A DNA stretch of 22,995 bases, taken from positions 1-22,995 of IMG/VR virus record IMGVR_UViG_3300024262_000259; one strand, written 5' to 3'. The translations under genes and the position numbers were made by a program. Shown here piece after piece: positions 13,222 through 20,489 of the stretch (within the stretch, counting starts at the first letter, position 1; every line of letters begins with the position of its first letter). The DNA comes from a virus. The notes under the pieces are model-generated. The model saw nothing but the letters and a program-made list of their open reading frames with translations. It was not told the origin of the DNA and searched no databases.

Positions 13222-14628
13222 ATGGCACACAAAGTAACTATCGAAGAAGTCTGGAAAGGTCAAGACGTTTATATCATAGGCGGTGGACCATCTATCAACC
13301 AAATTGAAAATCTAGATGAGAAGCTTAAAGATAAGAAAGTAATAGGATGTAATGATGCCTATATGTTTTCTTGTGTAGATATATGTCTTAGTGGTGATAA
13401 ACAATGGTATGATGCCTATAAGGACAGAGAAGACTTTAAGAACTTCAAAGGTGTCATGATAAGTTGTAGTTCTGATGCTAAGAAGTTTGATAATGATATT
13501 AACTACGTCTTTCAACAAACCAATGGTATCTCTACTGATAGAATGAAGCTGGCATTTAATGGTAATACTGGTGCTGCTGCAATCAATATGGCTTTATTAA
13601 CTGGTGCCAAGAATGTCTTCCTATTGGGTTTTGATATGAAGGAAGACGAAGATGGTAATTCAAATTATCATGAAAATATCAATAGGGTGCCACAGAGAAA
13701 ATATAAGTATTACATGAAGAAGATGGGATTCATGTATGTTGAAATTCAAAAACACTTTCCAGATGCTTCTATCTACAATTGTAATTTAGATTCAGCTATT
13801 GATATCTTTCCAAAACTAAATCTAGAAGCAGCTCTTAATCATGAATTTGAAGAAGAGATCCTTCCTCCAGAGAAACTGGAAGTAGAAGATAAAACTGTTA
13901 CCCTGATAGATCTAAATAAACCGATGTGTGATGATACTGATAATGTTGACCCTCTAGAAGAGAAAGTAGAGGGGTTTAAAGAATATAATGGGAATCCAGT
14001 AGTGATGACTGTATTGAAATCTGGTGGAGACTTTACAGAAGAGCATGTATTATCTCTACAACTTCAAATTGCAGCTCATACAGATACAGATTATAGCTTT
14101 GTATGTTTAACTGATTTTGATCTACCTGACAACTTTGGAATCCAATTAGAAGAAGATCTTCCTGGGTGGCATTCAAAATTAGAGTTATTCAGATATGAGT
14201 GGGATGGCCCAGTAACCTATTTAGATTTAGATACAGTAATAACTTCAAATATAGATGACATTCTGAATCATAAAATCTCTTTTGGTGGCTTAGGTGATTT
14301 CAATAGACCACATAGATTTGCATCTGGAATGATGCAATGGACTGGAGACTATAGTAGAATACTCAATAGAATAAATGGAAGAGCTTTAGTTGGAAAGTCT
14401 AACTGGAACAAGATATGGGACCAGAGATTAATTGAAAAAGAACTAAACCATCATAGTATAGTTTGGACGAATCTACAAAAACATTATGAGAATAGAATAT
14501 TCAGCTATAAGAAACATGATATAGAATGTTCAGGAGTACCAGATACATGTTCAATCTTATGCTTTCATGGAACTCCTCGTCCTTGGAATACTGAAATGTT
14601 TAAGCATTTTTATAAGTTTGGAGAATAG
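13222..14628 (+). CDS. Two-domain protein: DUF115-like domain plus GT-A glycosyltransferase-like domain
   Basis: The 468-residue protein has two recognisable halves. Residues 1-200 show I-I-G-G-G-P-S (18-24), G-C-N-D-A-Y (42-47), G-N-T-G-A-A-A (114-120) and L-L-G-F-D-M (134-139), the motif series of DUF115/MAF-like Rossmann-type proteins linked to glycan and sialic-acid-type transfer. After an acidic linker (about 205-255), residues 258-468 look like a GT-A glycosyltransferase: W-H-S-K-L-E-L-F (316-323) and Y-L-D-L-D-T-V-I (333-340), with the metal-binding D-L-D at 335-337 and a late C-F-H-G-T-P-R-P-W. It may modify a virion surface protein. It sits among neck genes, an unusual place for an enzyme, and is probably a later insertion. 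Activity and substrate are unknown. Confidence 0.7.
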   Translation: MAHKVTIEEVWKGQDVYIIGGGPSINQIENLDEKLKDKKVIGCNDAYMFSCVDICLSGDKQWYDAYKDREDFKNFKGVMISCSSDAKKFDNDINYVFQQTNGISTDRMKLAFNGNTGAAAINMALLTGAKNVFLLGFDMKEDEDGNSNYHENINRVPQRKYKYYMKKMGFMYVEIQKHFPDASIYNCNLDSAIDIFPKLNLEAALNHEFEEEILPPEKLEVEDKTVTLIDLNKPMCDDTDNVDPLEEKVEGFKEYNGNPVVMTVLKSGGDFTEEHVLSLQLQIAAHTDTDYSFVCLTDFDLPDNFGIQLEEDLPGWHSKLELFRYEWDGPVTYLDLDTVITSNIDDILNHKISFGGLGDFNRPHRFASGMMQWTGDYSRILNRINGRALVGKSNWNKIWDQRLIEKELNHHSIVWTNLQKHYENRIFSYKKHDIECSGVPDTCSILCFHGTPRPWNTEMFKHFYKFGE

Positions 14629-14631
14629 TTT

Positions 14632-15075
14632 ATGGCATTCAAAATGAAGATATCCTCCAGATCAGGTAATACTAGAAAACAAATTAGTAAAATCTTAGAA
14701 TCTGGAGAAGAAGGTGCCCAACAAGGAATGAATCGATTATCTTCACAAGTCAAACAGCTATCTCAGCAATTGGTACCAAGAGATACTGGTAAGTTACATA
14801 ATTCTGCTTATGCAATTGGTAAAGATGGATATTCAGATATAGATGGTGGGGATGCTTCATTTGTATCCAATAGACAAGCTCAGTTAAGTGCAAAGAAAGG
14901 TCCACAAGCAGAAGTTGGTTATTCAGCAGATTATGCATTATTTGTACATGAGGATCTTCAAGCCAATCATCCAGTTGGACAAGCTAAGTTTCTAGAGGCA
15001 GCAGTTAGACGACTTAAAAATAGTGTAGTCAAGGATACAGCTAAATCTATGTCAAACGGAATGAAGAAAGTTTAG
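14632..15075 (+). CDS. Tail-completion / neck protein (HK97 gp10-like)
   Basis: This 147-residue protein has the markers of the gp10-like neck family: a basic helical N terminus, V-P-R-D-T-G-K-L-H-N-S (48-58), E-V-G-Y-S-A-D-Y-A-L-F-V-H-E-D (94-108) and, near the C terminus, A-K-F-L-E-A-A-V (117-124 region). In the lambda/HK97 type this protein sits between head-closure and tail-terminator proteins and helps join head and tail. Its position just before the tail terminator agrees. GGAG lies about ten bases before the start, inside the end of the preceding gene, with three bases between the two genes. Confidence 0.78.
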   Translation: MAFKMKISSRSGNTRKQISKILESGEEGAQQGMNRLSSQVKQLSQQLVPRDTGKLHNSAYAIGKDGYSDIDGGDASFVSNRQAQLSAKKGPQAEVGYSADYALFVHEDLQANHPVGQAKFLEAAVRRLKNSVVKDTAKSMSNGMKKV

Positions 15076-15129
15076 TTTGAAAGTAGTAAGATTTTAATAA
15101 AGAAGAACTAAATATTAAAGAGGGATCAT

Positions 15130-15546
15130 ATGCAACCATTTTCAGTTGATGTAAAAGATCTATTAGAAGCAGGTGCATTATGGGACTCTATATATTCAGT
15201 TCCAGTATTTGGTACAGATCTATTTATCTCACATGAACCAGATGAACCAGATACATGTATCACAATATATGATACACAAGGTTTAGATCCAGATCAAGAG
15301 ATAAATCCAGATAACAATTTCACTGAACATCCAGCATGTCAAATAAGAGTTAGATCAAATTCATATGAAGAAGCATATCAAATTATGAGGATATGTGTAA
15401 AGACTCTTAAGATTCGACCTCAGGCTATAAATAACTCATGCTATGGGTCAATTACACAATCTGGTACCATTAATAGCTTGGGTCAAGATGAACGCGATAG
15501 AACTCGATTAACAACAAATTTCATTGCTATTAGGGAGGAGTTGTAG
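15130..15546 (+). CDS. Tail terminator protein
   Basis: This 138-residue protein would form the ring that caps the tail tube and fixes its length before joining to the head. The pattern fits the minor-capsid/tail-terminator group: an N-terminal helix (D-V-K-D-L-L-E-A-G), the strand L-F-I-S-H-E-P-D-E-P-D-T-C-I-T-I-Y-D-T-Q-G (positions about 31-51), a second strand C-Q-I-R-V-R-S, then the helix E-E-A-Y-Q-I-M-R-I-C-V-K-T-L. Gene order (after the gp10-like protein, before the tube) is decisive. AAGAACTAAATATTAA (15103-15118), an exact copy of a sequence upstream of the small terminase, precedes it, with GAGGGA close to the start. Confidence 0.72.
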   Translation: MQPFSVDVKDLLEAGALWDSIYSVPVFGTDLFISHEPDEPDTCITIYDTQGLDPDQEINPDNNFTEHPACQIRVRSNSYEEAYQIMRICVKTLKIRPQAINNSCYGSITQSGTINSLGQDERDRTRLTTNFIAIREEL

Positions 15547-15604
15547 AGATAATTGACTTCTTTCTAAATAATGAGAACAAATCTATAGTAAATTCCAACC
15601 TACA

Positions 15605-15619
15605 ATAGGAGACTCCTAT
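15605..15619 (+). promoter_or_regulatory. Hairpin covering the ribosome site and start of the tube gene
   Basis: ATAGGA (15605-15610) can pair with TCCTAT (15614-15619) across the triloop GAC. The stem buries AGGA of the Shine-Dalgarno sequence and the first two bases of the ATG at 15618. It may limit translation of the tube protein or serve as a regulatory site; a 6-bp stem is only moderately stable. Confidence 0.45.
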
Positions 15620-16019
15620 GGCATGTCCGATTAGTCAATATTATACTGGCAATGGTGCAGATATCAGTTTTGCATCTGGATGGTTAGGAAGAATTGCTTC
15701 CTTCACTCCACCTTCAGCAACTAGAGAAGTCATTGATAACAGTGATATCTCACAAGATGTACGAGAAGAAGCTCCGGGTGATTTAGTCACATACGAAGAT
15801 TTGGCAGTTTCAATCGTATTTGATCCAGGTACAGAGCCGCCAATTGATCAGCCACCAGAAGACATCACAATTACGTATGATGATGGTGTTGTTCAAGAAT
15901 TCTGCGGATTCATGACTAATTATTCTCCTGGGGAAGCTACAAATGATCAAAGAATTATGGCTGATGTAACAATCCGAGTACAAAAAGCTGTAACATTTGA
16001 AGATAGTTCTTCAGTATAA
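15618..16019 (+). CDS. Probable major tail tube protein
   Basis: This 133-residue, strand-rich, acidic protein lies exactly where the tube protein is expected: between the tail terminator and the frameshifting chaperone pair. It has S-F-A-S-G-W-L-G-R-I-A-S-F-T-P-P (18-33), the turn T-R-E-V-I-D-N-S-D, a glycine/proline-rich middle, V-V-Q-E-F-C-G-F-M-T-N-Y-S-P-G (about 88-102) and a final strand A-D-V-T-I-R-V. The N-D/S pattern and the late G-F-x-x-x-Y segment resemble tube-fold proteins. Tube proteins are the most abundant tail component, which fits the gene's own terminator directly downstream. Size is small but acceptable. Confidence 0.68.
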   Translation: MACPISQYYTGNGADISFASGWLGRIASFTPPSATREVIDNSDISQDVREEAPGDLVTYEDLAVSIVFDPGTEPPIDQPPEDITITYDDGVVQEFCGFMTNYSPGEATNDQRIMADVTIRVQKAVTFEDSSSV

Positions 16020-16038
16020 TTAGTTTTTTAGTTAGCCA

Positions 16039-16072
16039 AAAATAGAGGGTCTTTAACAGGGCTCTCTATTTT
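16039..16072 (+). terminator. Intrinsic terminator after the tube gene
   Basis: AAAATAGAGGGTC (16039-16051) pairs with GGCTCTCTATTTT (16060-16072), 13 pairs including two G-U, with an 8-nt loop; TTTT at 16069-16072 is followed by CTATTTAT. It probably reduces chaperone and tape-measure transcription relative to the tube. Confidence 0.75.
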
Positions 16073-16104
16073 CTATTTATCCACAATCCCACAGGAGCAA
16101 ACCA

Positions 16105-16437
16105 ATGGATGCACGTAATAAGATCCTTCAGTTTAAAAAGGTTAAAACTGAAATTGTTAAGATGGAAGAATGGGATGATCTAGAAGTCCATATCCAAGGA
16201 TTAACAGGTCGTCAACTTGATTCCATCATGTCATCCGCTAAGAAGGATCAAGCTGACACGGACACTATGTTCAATTTGATCATTCTATGTTCAATGGATG
16301 AAAAAGGAAATAAAATTTTCAAAGATGATGATCTTGAAGTTCTAAAGGATATGCCTTTGGGCCCTGTACAGAAGTTAGGTACCAAATGTCTGGAAATTAA
16401 CGGATTCACATCTGTGGCAGATAAAAAAAAGAACTAA
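16105..16437 (+). CDS. Tail assembly chaperone, short (G-like) product
   Basis: This 110-residue protein is the unshifted product of the chaperone locus. It is mostly helical and charged, with the T-G-R-Q-L-D-S-I-M-S-S-A segment typical of G-like chaperones. It ends in D-K-K-K-N over a run of eight A. In lambda-type tails this protein coats the tape measure and keeps it soluble until the tube assembles, and is not found in the finished tail. The start has CACAGGAGCAAAC before it, a ribosome-site cassette also found before 13222. The 3' end contains the frameshift site described separately. Confidence 0.82.
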   Translation: MDARNKILQFKKVKTEIVKMEEWDDLEVHIQGLTGRQLDSIMSSAKKDQADTDTMFNLIILCSMDEKGNKIFKDDDLEVLKDMPLGPVQKLGTKCLEINGFTSVADKKKN

Positions 16438-16817
16438 AGTATGGATACGAGGGTCTCTGGTTTAAATTAGCAAAGACCCTTCATACTCCAGTAGAACTTC
16501 TTAAGGATCAAATTAGCGCCAAAGAGTTCAATGATTGGTATCATTATGAGTTATTAAATACTGATCCTATTGTTAGACTGGAATACTATCTTGCTAACCT
16601 AACTTGTATGTTTGCTAATGCTCATAGAGATCCAAAGAAACGTCCGAAGGCATTCGAGATATCAGATTTTCTATTATTTGATGATACTGTTTCAAATGAA
16701 GATAAGAAAGAAGGAATGTCTAAGGTTGAAATGTTATCCATGAGAACTCATATTGGGATGATGATCAAAGGAACAAGGAGGAACCAGAACAAATCTAAAA
16801 ATATGAATTCTAAATAG
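16105..16817 (+). CDS. Tail assembly chaperone, -1 frameshift (GT-like) product
   Basis: Ribosomes that slip back one base at A AAA AAG (16425-16431) read on as E-L-K-Y-G-Y-E-G-L-W-F in the -1 frame and stop at 16815-16817, giving a product of about 237 residues. The downstream frame has no good start of its own: the ATG at 16608 is deep inside a conserved segment. The extension contains I-S-A-K-E-F-N-D-W-Y-H-Y-E-L-L and A-N-A-H-R-D, the pattern of the T-like half of tail chaperones (region before and after 16608). The extended protein would bridge the tape measure and tube subunits, and the ratio of short to long forms is set by slippage efficiency. Confidence 0.85.
16425..16486 (+). promoter_or_regulatory. 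Programmed -1 ribosomal frameshift signal
   Basis: The heptamer A AAA AAG lies in the correct register at 16425-16431. Seven bases later a stem begins: GTATG (16439-16443) pairs with CATAC (16482-16486), and GAGGGTCT (16449-16456) pairs with AGACCCTT (16474-16481), separated by a five-base bulge, with a 17-nt loop. The zero-frame stop TAA is at 16435-16437. Slippery heptamer, spacer length and downstream stem are the three standard parts of a -1 signal. Confidence 0.85.
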
Positions 16818-16828
16818 GTAGATTAGAT

Positions 16829-19297
16829 ATGGCAGTTTTAGCAGATCAAATCCTCATTCAGTTTATAGGGGATATGCGACAGCTTAATTCCAGCTTGGAC
16901 AAGGTCAATAAGAATCTCGATAAGACTAAATCTGCCGCTCAAGGAGTTAATACAGTAATCAATGCGTCATTTGCAGCAGCTGGAGTTGCAATTGCGGTTG
17001 GAGTCAAGAAAGCCATAGAATTTGAAACTAGTATGGCTAAAGTAAATTCCATGCTTAATCTAAATAGTGTGGAGTTGCAAGCATTAGGCAATCAAGTTGA
17101 AGATTTATCTACTAAATATGGTAAGTCAGCAAATAAGATAGCAGATGCCCTATTTGATGTATCTTCAGCAGGATTTAAGGGTGCCGAGGCAATGAATGTA
17201 CTAAATGCCTCACTTGAATTATCATTAGCAGGATTTTCAGATGTAAAGACTACTAATGAAGCTGTTGTTAGATCCATTAAAGCTTTCAATTTACAATCAA
17301 GTCAAGCTAGTAAGGTTTCTAAGATTCTATTTGCGGCTATGAAGACTGGTCTAGTATCTATGCAAGAATTAGCATCGGTATGGCCTAAGGTAGCAGCTTC
17401 AGCAAATGCAGCAAATGTTCCTATTGAAGAGGCAGCAGCAGCATTTTCTAAACTTACAGATGTATTTAAGGCAGCAGAGGCAGCCACATTAGTCGATAGA
17501 TTCTTCAATAAAATTGCTACTGGTGGAAAGAAGGTTCAATTCTTAAGGAATGCATTAGGTAGAGGTGGGTTGGGAGCAGCTATTAGTGAGTTAAAAGCGG
17601 CTACTGCAGGTGATCCATTATCTCTTAAGAATCTTGGGTTTGCAGATAATGAACTAAAAGCTGCAATTCAATTGATGTCTGGATTTGAAGATAGATTGAA
17701 AGCAGTAAAAGATGCCCAGAATGATTTACAGGGGGCAGCAAAAGCAGCCGGTCAGACTACAGAAGTTAGATTAAAACGAACCATTGAAGAACTTAATAAG
17801 CAATTAAGAGAACTTGGTAATTCAGTAATTCCAATATTGAATAAGGTATTGAAAGCTCTTAATACTAATACTGGTAAGACAGCTGCTGGTATTACTGCTG
17901 TAGGTATTGGAGTATTAGCCTCAATACCAATCTTAAGAAACTTTATTGGAGTATTAGATGGATTGATTCAGGGTCTTACTGGTGTCGGAAAATCTATTTT
18001 TGGACTTAAAGAAGGAATGTTTCTGGCTATAAGTAATCCATTCTTTGAATTTATATTCAATGTAGGTAAAAATGTAAGACTTCTTACTCAAGCTATATTC
18101 TCATTGAATAATGCTCTTCTTGCATTAAAGGCAATTGCTGTAGCAATAGTGGCAGCTGCAGGTTTCTTCTTTGGAGATTGGATAGCTGGTGGGAACTTAT
18201 TTGCTAAAACTATAGATTATTTATCTGATAAATGGGCAAAATACAAGGTAACTATATCAGATGTTTCAAAAGCTACCAGAGAATTAGTAAAGGCAAATAA
18301 AGAATTTGCTGCTAGTGCTTCAGATGATAATAAAGTAAAAGTACTTGAAGCACAACTAAATAGAATAATTGCTCTTAGACGTGCTTTGATTGAAAATAAG
18401 AAACAGAATGGTTCCTTAAATGTTTCTTATATCAAAAGTCTTAAACCATTAGCAGATCGGATCAAGGCAAAGAAGGAAGAGATTAAACTTCTTAAAGATC
18501 AGATAAATCTAGAAGCTAAATTGGCAGCTGAACAAGCAGCAAGAATATCTGAGCAGAGATCCAATATTGTTGAACTTAGTAAACTTTGGAAGTCTTCACA
18601 AACTGCACTTGGTGAAATTAGAACTACTGGAGCACAAACATCTAAAGATAAATTCATAAATAATGAGCTTTCCAATCTTCTGAAGCAAAGAAAGGTATAT
18701 ACTGATCTAATAACTAAGATTGAAAAGATTGGAAATAGTCAAACTGGTTGGAATGTTAATCTAATTAAAGGTATCCAGTTAACTCAGAAAGAACTTACAA
18801 TTCTAGATGCTAAAATAGCCAAACAGAAAGAACTACTGGATATAATCTACACTGGTCAAGAACGAGAGAAGATCCTTTCAAAAGAGTTAGAAAGACTTAA
18901 TAAGATTGATGATTTCATTACCACTAATCCAATAGAAGCTCAGATAAAGGCATTAAAGCGTCAAAGAGATGCATTAATGGCTAATGCTAAATCTTGGAAA
19001 GAAAGTAATGCAATTCTATTAGCATATCAAAGACGTCTTGCAGCAATTCAACAGAGTAATGTTGGACCAGCTCCAGGTGTTGCAGCATCTGAATTTGGGA
19101 CCCAGCAAGCTGTTAGTATGAGATTGGCTGCACAAAGAGAAAGAGAAAATGCTTCTAATTCTCAGCAGATGAAGATTGATGTAGAAAATAAGAATGCTAA
19201 CCAAGCTGTTGAAAAGAATACTAAAGATATCAAGAATGAATTAGTAAAAACTAGAGCAAGTGTTAAGCAAGCTAAGCAGACAGTAGTAACATTTTAA
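16829..19297 (+). CDS. Tail tape-measure protein
   Basis: This 822-residue, largely helical protein sets tail length and is later ejected with the DNA. The N-terminal 300 residues contain the phage tape-measure family core (F-E-T-S-M-A-K-V-N-S, then D-L-S-T-K-Y-G-K-S-A and repeated Ala-rich helices). Hydrophobic stretches at about 45-60, 352-388 and 426-450 could insert in the host membrane during entry. From about 480 to the end it is long coiled coil rich in Lys, Glu, Gln and Leu. At about 0.15 nm per residue, the known rule, it predicts a tail near 120 nm. No lysozyme or peptidase motif is evident. AGAACAAATCT occurs 42 bases upstream. It follows the chaperones, as usual. Confidence 0.92.
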   Translation: MAVLADQILIQFIGDMRQLNSSLDKVNKNLDKTKSAAQGVNTVINASFAAAGVAIAVGVKKAIEFETSMAKVNSMLNLNSVELQALGNQVEDLSTKYGKSANKIADALFDVSSAGFKGAEAMNVLNASLELSLAGFSDVKTTNEAVVRSIKAFNLQSSQASKVSKILFAAMKTGLVSMQELASVWPKVAASANAANVPIEEAAAAFSKLTDVFKAAEAATLVDRFFNKIATGGKKVQFLRNALGRGGLGAAISELKAATAGDPLSLKNLGFADNELKAAIQLMSGFEDRLKAVKDAQNDLQGAAKAAGQTTEVRLKRTIEELNKQLRELGNSVIPILNKVLKALNTNTGKTAAGITAVGIGVLASIPILRNFIGVLDGLIQGLTGVGKSIFGLKEGMFLAISNPFFEFIFNVGKNVRLLTQAIFSLNNALLALKAIAVAIVAAAGFFFGDWIAGGNLFAKTIDYLSDKWAKYKVTISDVSKATRELVKANKEFAASASDDNKVKVLEAQLNRIIALRRALIENKKQNGSLNVSYIKSLKPLADRIKAKKEEIKLLKDQINLEAKLAAEQAARISEQRSNIVELSKLWKSSQTALGEIRTTGAQTSKDKFINNELSNLLKQRKVYTDLITKIEKIGNSQTGWNVNLIKGIQLTQKELTILDAKIAKQKELLDIIYTGQEREKILSKELERLNKIDDFITTNPIEAQIKALKRQRDALMANAKSWKESNAILLAYQRRLAAIQQSNVGPAPGVAASEFGTQQAVSMRLAAQRERENASNSQQMKIDVENKNANQAVEKNTKDIKNELVKTRASVKQAKQTVVTF

Positions 19298-19308
19298 GGT
19301 GATATAAT

Positions 19309-20241
19309 ATGGCAACTTTAACAGATGTAAGAGAAACCTTTGGAGAGAATAGAAGATCTGCTATTCAATCTGAAACCAATATTACATATTCTAGAGTCTT
19401 CTATGTAACCTTTGATGATGAAGTTGTAAATCTACAAGATGTATTGGATGCATCTGGATTACCTGCTATTGGTGATTTTTATATTGATTCTGGTACCTAT
19501 TCAACTTGTAGGACTAGAGAAGTATTAGAGCAAGATGGTAGTAGATCACAATTCGTTGTAATATGCACTTATGATTCTGCAGTTGATGATGAATCTGGAA
19601 CTTTAGATGGAAACCCATTAAATGATAATTGGAAGGTAGGAGTAAGTTCTAGAGATAGAGCAATTGCCCCAGCTTCATTATATCAATATGATCAGGTAAC
19701 TGATTTGTGGGTAGATAGGCCCGTTAGGAATACAGCAAAGGATGAATTCAACCCCACAGTCAACATCCAATCAAATGACCTCACAATCACTCTTACTAAG
19801 AATTACAGTGCGATTCAATGGGCATTACTTGAACATCAAAACAAAGCAAATCAGTCTTCTGTTGAAATCTGGGATAAAACATTTGAAGCAAGAAACCTTT
19901 TCTTAGATTCCATTCAAGTCTCAGGGTATCAAGAAAGAAACGGAACTGGTTTTTATACTCACACATTTAAGATCCATCGTAGAATACCATTATTGGATAC
20001 TATTGAAGGTTATCCAGGCGGAGGATGGGACTTAGTATTGTATAATGCTGGATATAATCAGTTGAAAGCTGGACCACCAATAGTAAAAACTAGAATCCTT
20101 ATAGCTGGTTCTCCTGCATCAACTCCACAACCTTTAGATGAAGATGGAGCATATGATCCAGATGAAGAACTATACATTCAATATAAACTTCATACAGTAG
20201 CATTTTCAGTATTTAATTTTCCAACTTCAGCGGATGAATAA
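19309..20241 (+). CDS. Tail-tip structural protein of unknown family
   Basis: The 310-residue protein lies directly after the tape measure, where distal tail or baseplate proteins are encoded. It is acidic and strand-rich, without signal peptide or membrane segment. Visible landmarks are F-Y-V-T-F-D-D-E-V-V (about 32-41), a V-S-S-R-D-R-A-I-A-P turn (111-120), T-V-N-I-Q-S-N-D-L-T-I-T-L-T (149-162), which resembles an immunoglobulin-like or tube-like strand pair, and an R-R-I-P-L-L segment (225-230). AAGGTGAT before the start is a strong ribosome site. I cannot assign it to a named distal tail family. It ends with A-D-E and TAA, two bases before the next ATG. Confidence 0.7.
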   Translation: MATLTDVRETFGENRRSAIQSETNITYSRVFYVTFDDEVVNLQDVLDASGLPAIGDFYIDSGTYSTCRTREVLEQDGSRSQFVVICTYDSAVDDESGTLDGNPLNDNWKVGVSSRDRAIAPASLYQYDQVTDLWVDRPVRNTAKDEFNPTVNIQSNDLTITLTKNYSAIQWALLEHQNKANQSSVEIWDKTFEARNLFLDSIQVSGYQERNGTGFYTHTFKIHRRIPLLDTIEGYPGGGWDLVLYNAGYNQLKAGPPIVKTRILIAGSPASTPQPLDEDGAYDPDEELYIQYKLHTVAFSVFNFPTSADE

Positions 20242-20243
20242 TT

Positions 20244-20423
20244 ATGCCGATAGAACCAGTTAGCTTTGATAAGAATGGAGCCAAAAGAATTGTCAATGCA
20301 ACACGTCTAGTTGAAAGTTTGGCTGGAACTGCTAATCCATACCGTCAAGAAAATGACAATGTTATGGCTAGTATTACTAGTCATGTTGCCAATGGTACTT
20401 ATAATGCAGTTCAAGTTCTATGA
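20244..20423 (+). CDS. N-terminal part of large tail protein, ending at in-frame TGA
   Basis: This 59-codon frame begins at ATG 20244, with GGATGAATAATT before it, a junction shared exactly with the next gene at 22853. It reads M-P-I-E-P-V-S-F-D-K and ends V-Q-V-L followed by TGA at 20421-20423. The same frame continues beyond the stop to 22850 without another stop. The sequence on both sides looks like one domain: residues before the stop (T-R-L-V-E-S-L, then N-G-T-Y-N-A-V-Q-V-L) lead directly to N-G-S-G-W-S-T after it. It is probably the true N terminus of the protein annotated from 20490. Tryptophan (TGG) is the natural residue for the stop position. Confidence 0.6.
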   Translation: MPIEPVSFDKNGAKRIVNATRLVESLAGTANPYRQENDNVMASITSHVANGTYNAVQVL

Positions 20424-20489
20424 AATGGTAGTGGGTGGTCTACTGTATCTGAAGGAATTGAATGGGGTGCTGCAACAGATGCTGGATTA

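Noticed and set aside
16608-16817. Independent 69-residue gene
   Set aside because: No ribosome site at 16608, and the frame is open back to the slippery site and reads as a T-like chaperone segment.
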